NCBI GenBank assembly: GCA_047606825.1
Contig: JASGDY010000029.1
Location: 1 to 12,616, forward strand
Source of the DNA: Rhizosphaericola sp047606825
GTDB lineage: Bacteria; Bacteroidota; Bacteroidia; Chitinophagales; Chitinophagaceae
Length of the DNA: 12,616 nucleotides
Direction of reading: 5' to 3'
Within the stretch, counting starts at the first letter, position 1, and each line of letters starts with the position of its first letter. This document shows, in pieces, positions 7,073 to 12,616 of this stretch. The position numbers were made by a program, and so were the translations under genes. The notes under the pieces are model-generated. The model saw only the letters and a list, made by a program, of their open reading frames with translations, did not search any database and had not been told where the DNA came from.

Positions 7073-7080
7073 TACGTTTG
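7073..7080 (+). promoter_or_regulatory. Candidate -7 box for radC
   Basis: TACGTTTG matches TAnnTTTG and ends 28 nt before the radC ATG at 7109. No good TTG is found about 19 nt upstream. If used, it rules out the in-frame upstream start at 7022. Confidence 0.45.
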
Positions 7081-7108
7081 TAGCAGACCGAACCCTACAA
7101 CAGCAACC

Positions 7109-7825
7109 ATGAACGAGGAAAAAACACCGGCCACCAATATTGCGTTTTCCATCAAAAACTGGGCGGAAGACGACCGTCCACGGGAAAAACTCCTTTCCAA
7201 AGGCAAGTCCGTACTGAGCGACGCCGAGTTGCTCGCCATCATCATCAACAACGGTACACGCGACGAAAGTGCGGTGCAGGTCTGTAAACGCCTGTTGCTT
7301 GCCGTTGACAACAGCCTCGACCGACTTGCGCGGCTTTCCGTCCAGGAAATCCTGCGGCTGAAGGTTAAAGGTATCGGGCCAGCCAAGGCGATAGCCATCG
7401 TGTCGGCACTGGAACTTGGCGTGCGTCGGGACGCCAGTACCAAAAAGAAAGAAGTCATCGGTTGCAGCGAGGACGCCGCCCAGTACCTCAAGGCTAAGTT
7501 CCAGCATTTATCAGAAGAGGTTTTCATCGTCCTGTACCTCAACAATGCCAACAAAATCAACCATCTCGAAATGGTCAGCCACGGCGGCAGGTTGGGAACG
7601 GTCGTAGACGTGCAAGTGATATTGAAAAAAGCACTGGAACACAACGCCGTCAAGATGGTCTGCGCCCACAACCATCCGAGCGGTGCACTCCGCCCCAGCC
7701 AGGCAGACAAAGACCTCACCCGCAAAATCGCCAAGGCGGCGGCGTTGCTGGACATTGCGTTGATAGACCATATCATCGTCAGCGATTCCGGCTTTTTCAG
7801 CTTTGCCGACGAAGGGCTGATGTGA
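7109..7825 (+). CDS. radC: RadC family protein (UPF0758, JAB/MPN domain)
   Basis: 238-aa member of the RadC family, once linked to DNA repair; the real function is unsettled. Visible parts: the N-terminal UPF0758 helical region IKNWAEDDRPREKLLSKG...LSDAELLAIII (15-46), a helix-hairpin-helix-like LRLKVKGIGPAKA (82-94) that could touch DNA, and the C-terminal JAMM metalloprotease-like core with SHGG (157-160), HNHPSG giving His187 and His189, and SQAD with Asp200. All three zinc-ligand positions are kept, so metal binding is expected. The ATG at 7109 was chosen because MNEEKTP...SIKNWAEDDRP fits the family; an in-frame start 29 codons upstream would place the promoter box inside the gene. No prophage or mobile genes are adjacent, so this looks like the chromosomal housekeeping copy. 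Confidence 0.95.
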   Translation: MNEEKTPATNIAFSIKNWAEDDRPREKLLSKGKSVLSDAELLAIIINNGTRDESAVQVCKRLLLAVDNSLDRLARLSVQEILRLKVKGIGPAKAIAIVSALELGVRRDASTKKKEVIGCSEDAAQYLKAKFQHLSEEVFIVLYLNNANKINHLEMVSHGGRLGTVVDVQVILKKALEHNAVKMVCAHNHPSGALRPSQADKDLTRKIAKAAALLDIALIDHIIVSDSGFFSFADEGLM

Positions 7826-7881
7826 TGCTAAGGCAAAAGCCAAACACAAAAAGGTTGCCCGCGCGCGCGAAGTGATGCCAA

Positions 7882-7921
7882 TCTTTCAATCTTTGCGCCT
7901 TTGCTGCGTTGCGTCTTTGCG
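7882..7921 (+). repeat. Degenerate octamer tandem repeat, consensus TCTTTGCG (copy 1)
   Basis: Five phased 8-nt units from 7882 to 7921 follow a consensus near TCTTTGCG, for example tctttgcg at 7890 and 7914, and cctttgct at 7898. The 41-nt stretch 7886-7926 matches the reverse complement of 11919-11959 at 36 of 41 positions. It sits between radC and the lipoprotein gene, just before the latter's promoter, and follows an alternating CG run at 7859-7869. Confidence 0.7.
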
Positions 7922-7932
7922 TGAAATGCTTT

Positions 7933-7964
7933 TTGCAAAACAAAAATATTTGCCAATACCTTTG
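7933..7964 (+). promoter_or_regulatory. Bacteroidota-type promoter for the lipoprotein gene
   Basis: TTG at 7933-7935, a 21-nt spacer, then TACCTTTG at 7957-7964. The ATG starts at 7969, only 4 nt after the -7 box, so transcription should begin at or next to the start codon (leaderless mRNA). Confidence 0.6.
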
Positions 7965-7968
7965 CCGC

Positions 7969-8496
7969 ATGAAAAAAATCGTTGCCATACTCGTTCTGTC
8001 GCTGTTTTTCGTAAGCTGCAACAGCCCCGCACCACTGGAATATTACAAGCGCTGCGTACTCAACACGGTATATGTGCAACATTACGGCACGGCGGAGATA
8101 CTGGAGATTCTGCAAACACCTCCACTGAAGTATGACGAATCCAAAAAGAATTTCGATACGGTCAGCTACCAGCAAATCATAAGGGGAAAAATAGAATATG
8201 CCAAGACCTTGCTCCAGGACGTAGAACGTCTGAAAGTGACGACCGATGCCAAGGACATGGTTGCGGCTTCCAAGGACGCACTCAATACCGCCATCAAAGG
8301 TGAGCAGCAATATTACCTGCAACTTGCGGCGATGAAAGACAACAAAGCCGACTCCGTCGAGATTAGGAGCAATGTCTTCCGTCTTTTGGAAAACCCCGAG
8401 AAAGCATTCCAGCAGAAAATGGATTTGCTGTGGGGTTACGGTAAAATATACGCCGATGCCAATGGCATTGACCTTAGTTTGGAAAAGAAGAAGTGA
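7969..8496 (+). CDS. Hypothetical lipoprotein
   Basis: 175-aa protein that I do not recognise. It opens with a lipoprotein signal (MKKIVAILVLSLFFVSC, lipidated Cys17), so it should be anchored in a membrane, facing the periplasm or the surface. The mature part is polar and mostly helix-like, with many Lys, Asp, Glu, Gln and Tyr residues, a second Cys at 29 and no transmembrane segment. A Tyr/Gln-rich stretch (GEQQYYLQ) lies near 115. The start at 7969 was chosen over an in-frame ATG at 7909 because the signal peptide begins there and the promoter lies between the two. It stands alone between radC and topA; the neighbours do not suggest a function. Confidence 0.85.
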   Translation: MKKIVAILVLSLFFVSCNSPAPLEYYKRCVLNTVYVQHYGTAEILEILQTPPLKYDESKKNFDTVSYQQIIRGKIEYAKTLLQDVERLKVTTDAKDMVAASKDALNTAIKGEQQYYLQLAAMKDNKADSVEIRSNVFRLLENPEKAFQQKMDLLWGYGKIYADANGIDLSLEKKK

Positions 8497-8576
8497 CAGG
8501 TCCGGTGGCTATTAGCTTTTTTTCTCCATTTTTGCGCAATGTATGTATTATTGCATGAATTAAAGAAAAGAACCGG

Positions 8577-8618
8577 AGCGTTTGGCGTTTGGTGTTAGGC
8601 ATTGAGCATTCGGCTTTC
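8577..8618 (+). repeat. Degenerate heptamer tandem repeat
   Basis: Six phased 7-nt units (8577-8618) with a consensus near GGCGTTT, such as agcgttt, ggcgttt and ggtgtta, lie in the 178-nt spacer before topA. No terminator or TAnnTTTG box is seen in that spacer. Confidence 0.55.
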
Positions 8619-8674
8619 CCGAAAAAAAGCAGCCAATGGCTAACGACCAAAAGCTTTTTACAAAATAATTGAAT

Positions 8675-11008
8675 ATGGCTAAAAATCTATTGATAGTGGA
8701 GTCGCCTGCCAAGGCCAAGACCATTGAGAAGTTTTTGGGTGGCGACTTTGAGGTGCGCAGTAGCTACGGACACGTCCGCGACCTCGAAAAGGACAACATG
8801 GGTGTGGACGTTGCGCACCATTATGCGCCTACGTACATCATCCCCGACGACAAGAAGAAAGTCGTTTCCGAACTGAAATCGCATGCCAAGAAAGCCTCCG
8901 AAGTATGGCTCGCATCGGATGAAGACCGTGAAGGGGAAGCCATCAGTTGGCATCTGGCGGAAGTCCTGGGACTCGACCCCGTTACGACAAAACGCATCGT
9001 CTTCCACGAGATTACCAAACCGGCTATCGAAAAGGCCGTGCAGAATCCGCGCACCATCGACATGAACCTCGTCGATGCGCAGCAGGCAAGACGTATATTG
9101 GATCGCCTTGTGGGCTTTGAACTGAGTCCGGTTCTCTGGCGTAAAATCGGTCGCCAAGGTGGTCTGAGCGCAGGCCGCGTACAGAGCGTCGCCGTGCGCC
9201 TGATTGCGGAACGTGAACGCGAAATCAACGCTTTCACACCGACGAGCACCTTTAAAATAGAAGCCGACCTCGTCGCCAAAGACATCAACGGCAAGCCCGT
9301 CGTGTTCAAGGCGGAAGGCCCTTTGAAATTGGAAAACCAGGACGATGCCACGAAGTTCCTGGAAAGTTGTATCGACGCCGACTATAAAGTGTCGGACATA
9401 CAGGTCAAACCTGCCAAACGTACACCCGCTGCGCCTTTCACGACTTCGACCTTGCAGCAGGAAGCCTCCAGGAAACTCGGTTACAGCGTGAGCCGTACCA
9501 TGCGTCTCGCACAGGAACTCTACGAAAACGGTCTGATTACCTACATGCGTACCGACGCGGTCAACCTGAGCGAACAGGCAATGGCGGAAATCGAAAAAGA
9601 AATCAACCAGGCTTATGGCGACAAATACCACAAGCCAAGGCACTATAAAAACAAAAACCAGAGCGCCCAGGAAGCGCACGAGGCGATACGTCCGACCTAT
9701 ATCAGCAACCACACGATTGCCGACAGCGACACACGGGCATTGTATAGCTTGATATGGAAACGCACGATTGCCTCGCAGATGAGCGACGCGGAATTTGAAA
9801 GGACAAACGCCAAAATCGAAATCTCCTCCAACAAGGAACTCTTATCCGCAAGCGGTGAAGTACTGAAGTTTGACGGTTTTCTGAAAGTGTACATGGAAGG
9901 CCGCGACGACGATGACGAAGAAGAAAACGAAGGCATCCTGCCACCGCTGGCCGTCGGTCAGCAAGTGGACTTGAAGGAAATGCTGGCTTTGGAAAAATAT
10001 TCCCGCCCGGCGGCGCGATACACCGAAGCTTCGCTGGTGAAAAAAATGGAAGAACTCGGCATCGGTCGCCCATCGACTTACGCGCCGACGATTTCCACCA
10101 TCATGAAGCGCAACTACGTCGAAAAACGCGACAAGGACGGCACGCCAAGGGAAGTACGCCGCCTACGCCTGACGCCCGACAACAAAATAGAAAAGAAAAC
10201 AATCACCGAAAATTTCGGTGCGGAAAAAAGCAAGCTGTTCCCCACGGATTTGGGATTGCTCGTCACGGATTTCCTCAACGAACATTTCCATTCCGTCATG
10301 GACTATAATTTTACTGCCAACGTCGAAAACGAATTTGACGAAATCGCCGACGGCAAGTTGAAATGGGACAAGATGATTGACGGTTTTTACCAACCGTTCC
10401 ACGGCACCGTCGAATCCACCATGGAAACCGCCGACCGTGTCAAAGGCGAACGCGAACTCGGCGTTTCGGAAGACGGCAAAAAAATCGTCGCACGTATGGG
10501 ACGTTTCGGCCCCATGGTACAGATTGGCAGTGCCGACGACGAGGAAAAACCACGTTTTGCTTCTTTGCAGAAAGACCAAAGTATCGAAACAATCACTTTG
10601 GAAGAGGCTCTGGACTTGTTTAAGTTACCGCGCAATATCGGGAAGTTTGAAGGTGAGGACGTGGTCATCAACGTCGGTCGTTTCGGCCCTTATGCCATGC
10701 ACGACAAAAAATTCTATTCACTTACAAAGGAAATGGACCCATATAGTGTCGAGCTGGACGAAATCGCCCCGTTAATCCAAGAAAAACGTAAGGCAAAAGA
10801 AGAACGGACGATAAAAATATTTGAAAAAGAAAAAATACAGGTGCTGCGCGGCCCTTACGGACCTTACCTCAAAGTCGGCCTGCGCAACTACAAGCTCAGC
10901 AAGGAACAGCAGGAAAAAGCGGAGACCCTGACCGTCGATGAGGCAAAAGCGGTCATCGAAGAACAAAAGGCAAACCCGCCAAAGAAAAAAACAGCAAGGA
11001 AGAAGTGA
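8675..11008 (+). CDS. topA: DNA topoisomerase I (type IA)
   Basis: Relaxes negative supercoils by cutting one strand through a 5'-phosphotyrosine. 777 aa, usual for Bacteroidota. TOPRIM domain: LLIVESPAKAKTIEKFL with Glu9, SYGHVRDL, and SDEDREGE giving the Mg ligands Asp82, Asp84 and Glu86. Then LVDAQQARRILDRLVGFELSP and LSAGRVQSVAVRLI, and the catalytic Tyr290 with Arg292 in GLITYMRTD. SAQEAHEAIRPT and GIGRPSTYAPTI are also intact. The C-terminus has no Cys4 zinc ribbons (Cys232 is the only cysteine). Instead it has repeated GRFGP (609-613, 668-672) and RGPYGPYLK modules and a Lys-rich tail, the zinc-free topoisomerase C-terminal repeats. An acidic run (410-419) is a local insertion. The ATG at 8675 is preferred over a TTG two codons upstream. 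Confidence 0.98.
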   Translation: MAKNLLIVESPAKAKTIEKFLGGDFEVRSSYGHVRDLEKDNMGVDVAHHYAPTYIIPDDKKKVVSELKSHAKKASEVWLASDEDREGEAISWHLAEVLGLDPVTTKRIVFHEITKPAIEKAVQNPRTIDMNLVDAQQARRILDRLVGFELSPVLWRKIGRQGGLSAGRVQSVAVRLIAEREREINAFTPTSTFKIEADLVAKDINGKPVVFKAEGPLKLENQDDATKFLESCIDADYKVSDIQVKPAKRTPAAPFTTSTLQQEASRKLGYSVSRTMRLAQELYENGLITYMRTDAVNLSEQAMAEIEKEINQAYGDKYHKPRHYKNKNQSAQEAHEAIRPTYISNHTIADSDTRALYSLIWKRTIASQMSDAEFERTNAKIEISSNKELLSASGEVLKFDGFLKVYMEGRDDDDEEENEGILPPLAVGQQVDLKEMLALEKYSRPAARYTEASLVKKMEELGIGRPSTYAPTISTIMKRNYVEKRDKDGTPREVRRLRLTPDNKIEKKTITENFGAEKSKLFPTDLGLLVTDFLNEHFHSVMDYNFTANVENEFDEIADGKLKWDKMIDGFYQPFHGTVESTMETADRVKGERELGVSEDGKKIVARMGRFGPMVQIGSADDEEKPRFASLQKDQSIETITLEEALDLFKLPRNIGKFEGEDVVINVGRFGPYAMHDKKFYSLTKEMDPYSVELDEIAPLIQEKRKAKEERTIKIFEKEKIQVLRGPYGPYLKVGLRNYKLSKEQQEKAETLTVDEAKAVIEEQKANPPKKKTARKK

Positions 11009-11031
11009 AGAATCGTTAAAAGCGAATAGTT

Positions 11032-11101
11032 GTCGACGGTCGGCGGGCAGTAGGCTGTGAACTTCCTACTTTCGGTCTTTCCGTCTAAACTCTAAATTCT
11101 A
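11032..11101 (+). repeat. Degenerate heptamer tandem repeat
   Basis: Ten consecutive 7-nt units (11032-11101) fill most of the spacer between topA and the patatin gene. The best-kept units are gtcgacg, gtcggcg at the left and aactcta, aattcta at the right; the middle units are loose. The tract runs to within 6 nt of the TTG start at 11107, leaving little room for a standard ribosome site. Confidence 0.5.
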
Positions 11102-11106
11102 AAAAA

Positions 11107-11871
11107 TTGAAAATCGGCTATTGTCTATCAGGAGGAGGCGTGCGCGGTGTCGCACACCTTGGCATTATGAAAGCACTGGATGAAAAAGGTATCAAGCCCG
11201 ACATCATTGCCGGGACAAGTGCAGGAGCCTTGATGGGGGCGTTCTATGCGGCGGGCTTTACCTCGGATGAAATCTTGGAAGTTGTGTTGCGGTCGCGTTT
11301 TCTAAGTTCGGGCAACCTCCAGTGGCGCAAGGCCGGTTTTTTCAGTATGCGTTATTTTGAAAAGCTGTTTCAGGTTATTTTCCCCAAAGATGCCTTTGAG
11401 GCATTAAAGATTCCTTTGGTTGTCAATGCGACCAATATCATCACGGGCGAGGCGGAATATTTTGAAAAAGGAGAATTAATCAATGTCCTGCTCGCTTCCT
11501 CCTGCGTTCCCATGTTGTTTGAACCTGTCGAAATGAAAGATTCCATCTATATGGACGGCGGCATATTGGACAATTTTCCCGTGCAGCAATTAATAGGAAG
11601 ATGCGACAAGATTGTTGGCTCCTATGTCAACGACATGGACATTGCATCCAAAAAAATCAGCATGATGACGGTCATCGACCGCACCTTTAACCTATCTGTC
11701 AACAGTATGGTCAATAACCAAAAGCAATACTGCAACGTTTTCTTCGCTCCACCGGATTTGATGCGTTACGGCATCATGGATATGAAAAAAGCTGCTACCA
11801 TATTCGAAGAGAGCTACCAATATGCCCATGACATCATCACGGACGAGATTTGTTTAGCCCTTACAACGTAG
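11107..11871 (+). CDS. Patatin-like phospholipase family protein
   Basis: 254-aa serine lipid acyl hydrolase of the bacterial patatin/RssA-YlbK type. Oxyanion hole: SGGGVRG with Gly9-Gly14; nucleophile elbow GTSAG with Ser38; dyad Asp150 in DGG (150-152). All are intact, so an active esterase or phospholipase is expected, with a Ser-Asp dyad. No signal peptide or transmembrane segment is seen, so it is probably cytoplasmic or peripheral to the inner membrane. The start must be the TTG at 11107, where MKIGYCLSGGG matches the family's usual opening: upstream in frame there is no ATG before the stop at 11086. It follows topA after 98 nt of repeat-like spacer and is convergent with the next lipoprotein gene. 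The substrate cannot be told from the sequence. Confidence 0.93.
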   Translation: MKIGYCLSGGGVRGVAHLGIMKALDEKGIKPDIIAGTSAGALMGAFYAAGFTSDEILEVVLRSRFLSSGNLQWRKAGFFSMRYFEKLFQVIFPKDAFEALKIPLVVNATNIITGEAEYFEKGELINVLLASSCVPMLFEPVEMKDSIYMDGGILDNFPVQQLIGRCDKIVGSYVNDMDIASKKISMMTVIDRTFNLSVNSMVNNQKQYCNVFFAPPDLMRYGIMDMKKAATIFEESYQYAHDIITDEICLALTT

Positions 11872-11918
11872 CATTTAGACCGAAAGACGGATGGCGGCAA
11901 GACCGAATACTGAACGTT

Positions 11919-11959
11919 TTTCACGCAAAGTTGCAATGGAGCAAAGACGCAAAGATTGA
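11919..11959 (-). repeat. Degenerate octamer tandem repeat (copy 2, inverted)
   Basis: Read on the minus strand this is the partner of 7886-7926, 36 of 41 bases identical. On the plus strand the units are cgcaaagt, tgcaatgg, agcaaaga and cgcaaaga (11924-11955). It lies in the 155-nt convergent spacer after the patatin gene. Confidence 0.7.
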
Positions 11960-11964
11960 ACAGG

Positions 11965-12027
11965 CCCATAACCTGAAACCTGTAACGGACTACCGACCAC
12001 TGCCGCTATCCACTGTTAACTATTCAC
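11965..12027 (+). repeat. Degenerate heptamer tandem repeat
   Basis: Nine 7-nt units, for example cctgaaa, cctgtaa (11972-11985) and tgttaac, tattcac (12014-12027), directly follow the octamer repeat and run into the stop codon of the lipoprotein gene on the minus strand. Confidence 0.45.
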
Positions 12028-12461
12028 TATTGCAACAGGCTATCCGCCTTGTCCAGTGCTGTTTTCACGCTATCGGCAATACCGCTGACCCATTTTTCGT
12101 TGAGTTGCAGGTATTTGGTTTTCGCAATGCTGTCCATGCCTTCCATGTCGATGTCAAAGCTGTCCATCCACCTGTTCATGCTGCTGTCCGCAAGTGCCAG
12201 GTCTTTTTGGGCTTTTTGCCATGAAGCCAATAGTTGCTGGTTGACTTTCGATGCCTGTTTGATGCTGTCAATTTTATGTGTTAGCTCTTGGGAGGCTTTT
12301 TCGAGACGGCCAATCCTGCCCATACCTTCATCATGGCCGTGCATGACCAGGTCCATCAGTGAGTCAATGGGTGATTTGACTGGCTTTTCCGATGCCGGTT
12401 GGTTGTTGTTGCAAGCTACCAGCAGCAATAAACTAGAGAGGTTTATGATTGTTTTTTTCAT
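12027..12461 (-). CDS. Small helical lipoprotein, function unknown
   Basis: 144-aa lipoprotein: MKKTIINLSSLLLLVAC with lipidated Cys17, then an Asn/Pro/Ser-rich linker (18-32) and a predicted all-helical, coiled-coil-prone domain. The motif DSLMDLVMHGHDEGM (33-47) followed by a long helix and then MNRWMDSFDIDMEGMD (95-110) resembles small Bacteroidota lipoproteins, often annotated loosely as 'viral A-type inclusion protein', that pair an MxxHDxxM helix with a WMxxF helix. That likeness is from memory and unverified. The Met/His/Asp-rich helices could bind metal, but this is speculation. It is convergent with the patatin gene. About 50 nt upstream lies the possible transposon edge at 12511, which may have separated the gene from its original upstream region. 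Confidence 0.85.
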   Translation of the reverse strand: MKKTIINLSSLLLLVACNNNQPASEKPVKSPIDSLMDLVMHGHDEGMGRIGRLEKASQELTHKIDSIKQASKVNQQLLASWQKAQKDLALADSSMNRWMDSFDIDMEGMDSIAKTKYLQLNEKWVSGIADSVKTALDKADSLLQ

Positions 12462-12527
12462 TTCTAGACAAAATTTTAGGCAAGATACGTTATACTATTT
12501 ATAAATAAGATACAGTCCAATATTTTT

Positions 12528-12554
12528 TTGGGAATAATTTTTTTCGTACATTTG
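12528..12554 (+). promoter_or_regulatory. Candidate promoter for the frame at the right edge
   Basis: TTG at 12528-12530, a 16-nt spacer, then TACATTTG at 12547-12554; the ATG follows 20 nt later. The spacer is slightly short, but the -7 box matches TAnnTTTG exactly. If the transposon reading is right, this would be the transposase promoter. Confidence 0.45.
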
Positions 12555-12574
12555 GACTATATTATAACTATACA

Positions 12575-12616
12575 ATGTCACATCCGTTATCCATCCATGT
12601 AAAAGAGTCGACTCGA
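12575..12616 (+). CDS. Partial CDS, 5' end only (possibly an IS630-type transposase)
   Basis: Fourteen codons, MSHPLSIHVKESTR, open to the last base of the window. The start is supported by the TAnnTTTG box upstream. The phrase IHVKES followed by basic residues is like the openings that I recall for IS630-family transposases of Bacteroidota, where an HTH domain follows. Fourteen residues are too few to be sure, and a chromosomal gene is possible. Confidence 0.4.
   Translation, partial: MSHPLSIHVKESTR

Larger units (their letters stand above)
12511..12616 (+). mobile_element. Possible left end of an IS630/Tc1-mariner type insertion sequence (runs off the window)
   Basis: TACAGT at 12511-12516 matches the edge layout of Tc1/mariner-superfamily elements: a TA target duplicate followed by a CAGT terminus. 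It is followed by an AT-rich stretch with AGTCCAA (12514-12520) repeated inverted as TTGGACT (12552-12558), a promoter-like box, and an open frame that starts at 12575 and is still open at the window end. The right end is not visible, so this is a hypothesis. Confidence 0.35.

Noticed and set aside
7909..7968. Upstream in-frame start extending the lipoprotein gene by 20 codons
   Set aside because: The extension lies in the octamer repeat and across the promoter box, and would bury the lipoprotein signal peptide.

Overview
The window is ordinary chromosomal DNA from a member of the Bacteroidota, most likely of the Chitinophagales/Sphingobacteriales type. This rests on gene content and protein style: short Ppx, stand-alone heptose-1-phosphate adenylyltransferase, small RlpA without SPOR domain, several small lipoproteins. 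It also rests on A/T-rich translation starts without clear Shine-Dalgarno sequences, and on matches to the Bacteroidota sigma promoter (TTG, about 19 nt, TAnnTTTG) just ahead of several genes. The lineage is inferred; no rRNA gene is present.

Layout. 1-178: a perfect inverted repeat (82-bp arms, 14-nt loop) starting at the window edge. 206-1267 (-): Old Yellow Enzyme family ene-reductase, divergent from panD (1402-1749), which ends in a clear terminator. 1922-2413: RfaE2/HldE-C ADP-heptose synthase. 2537-5523: a ppk1-ppx polyphosphate pair, 8 nt apart. 5513-5947 (-): RlpA-like protein, overlapping the ppx tail by 11 nt and divergent from a secreted VanX/DdpX-type dipeptidase (6201-6863). 7109-7825: RadC. 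7969-8496: an unrecognised lipoprotein. 8675-11008: DNA topoisomerase I. 11107-11871: patatin-like hydrolase. 12027-12461 (-): small helical lipoprotein. 12511 to the end: possible left end of an IS630/Tc1-type element with the first 14 codons of an open frame.

Functional themes are housekeeping: CoA precursor synthesis (panD), LPS core heptose, polyphosphate making and breaking (ppk-ppx is the clearest operon), envelope and peptidoglycan processing (rlpA and the dipeptidase), and DNA topology (topA). I see no defence system, CRISPR array or biosynthetic cluster. No gene-free stretch exceeds 300 bases.

The unexplained signals are in the spacers: the edge palindrome, degenerate heptamer and octamer repeats in several spacers, very short spacings between promoter and start codon, two small palindromes that look like operators, and the transposon-like right edge.
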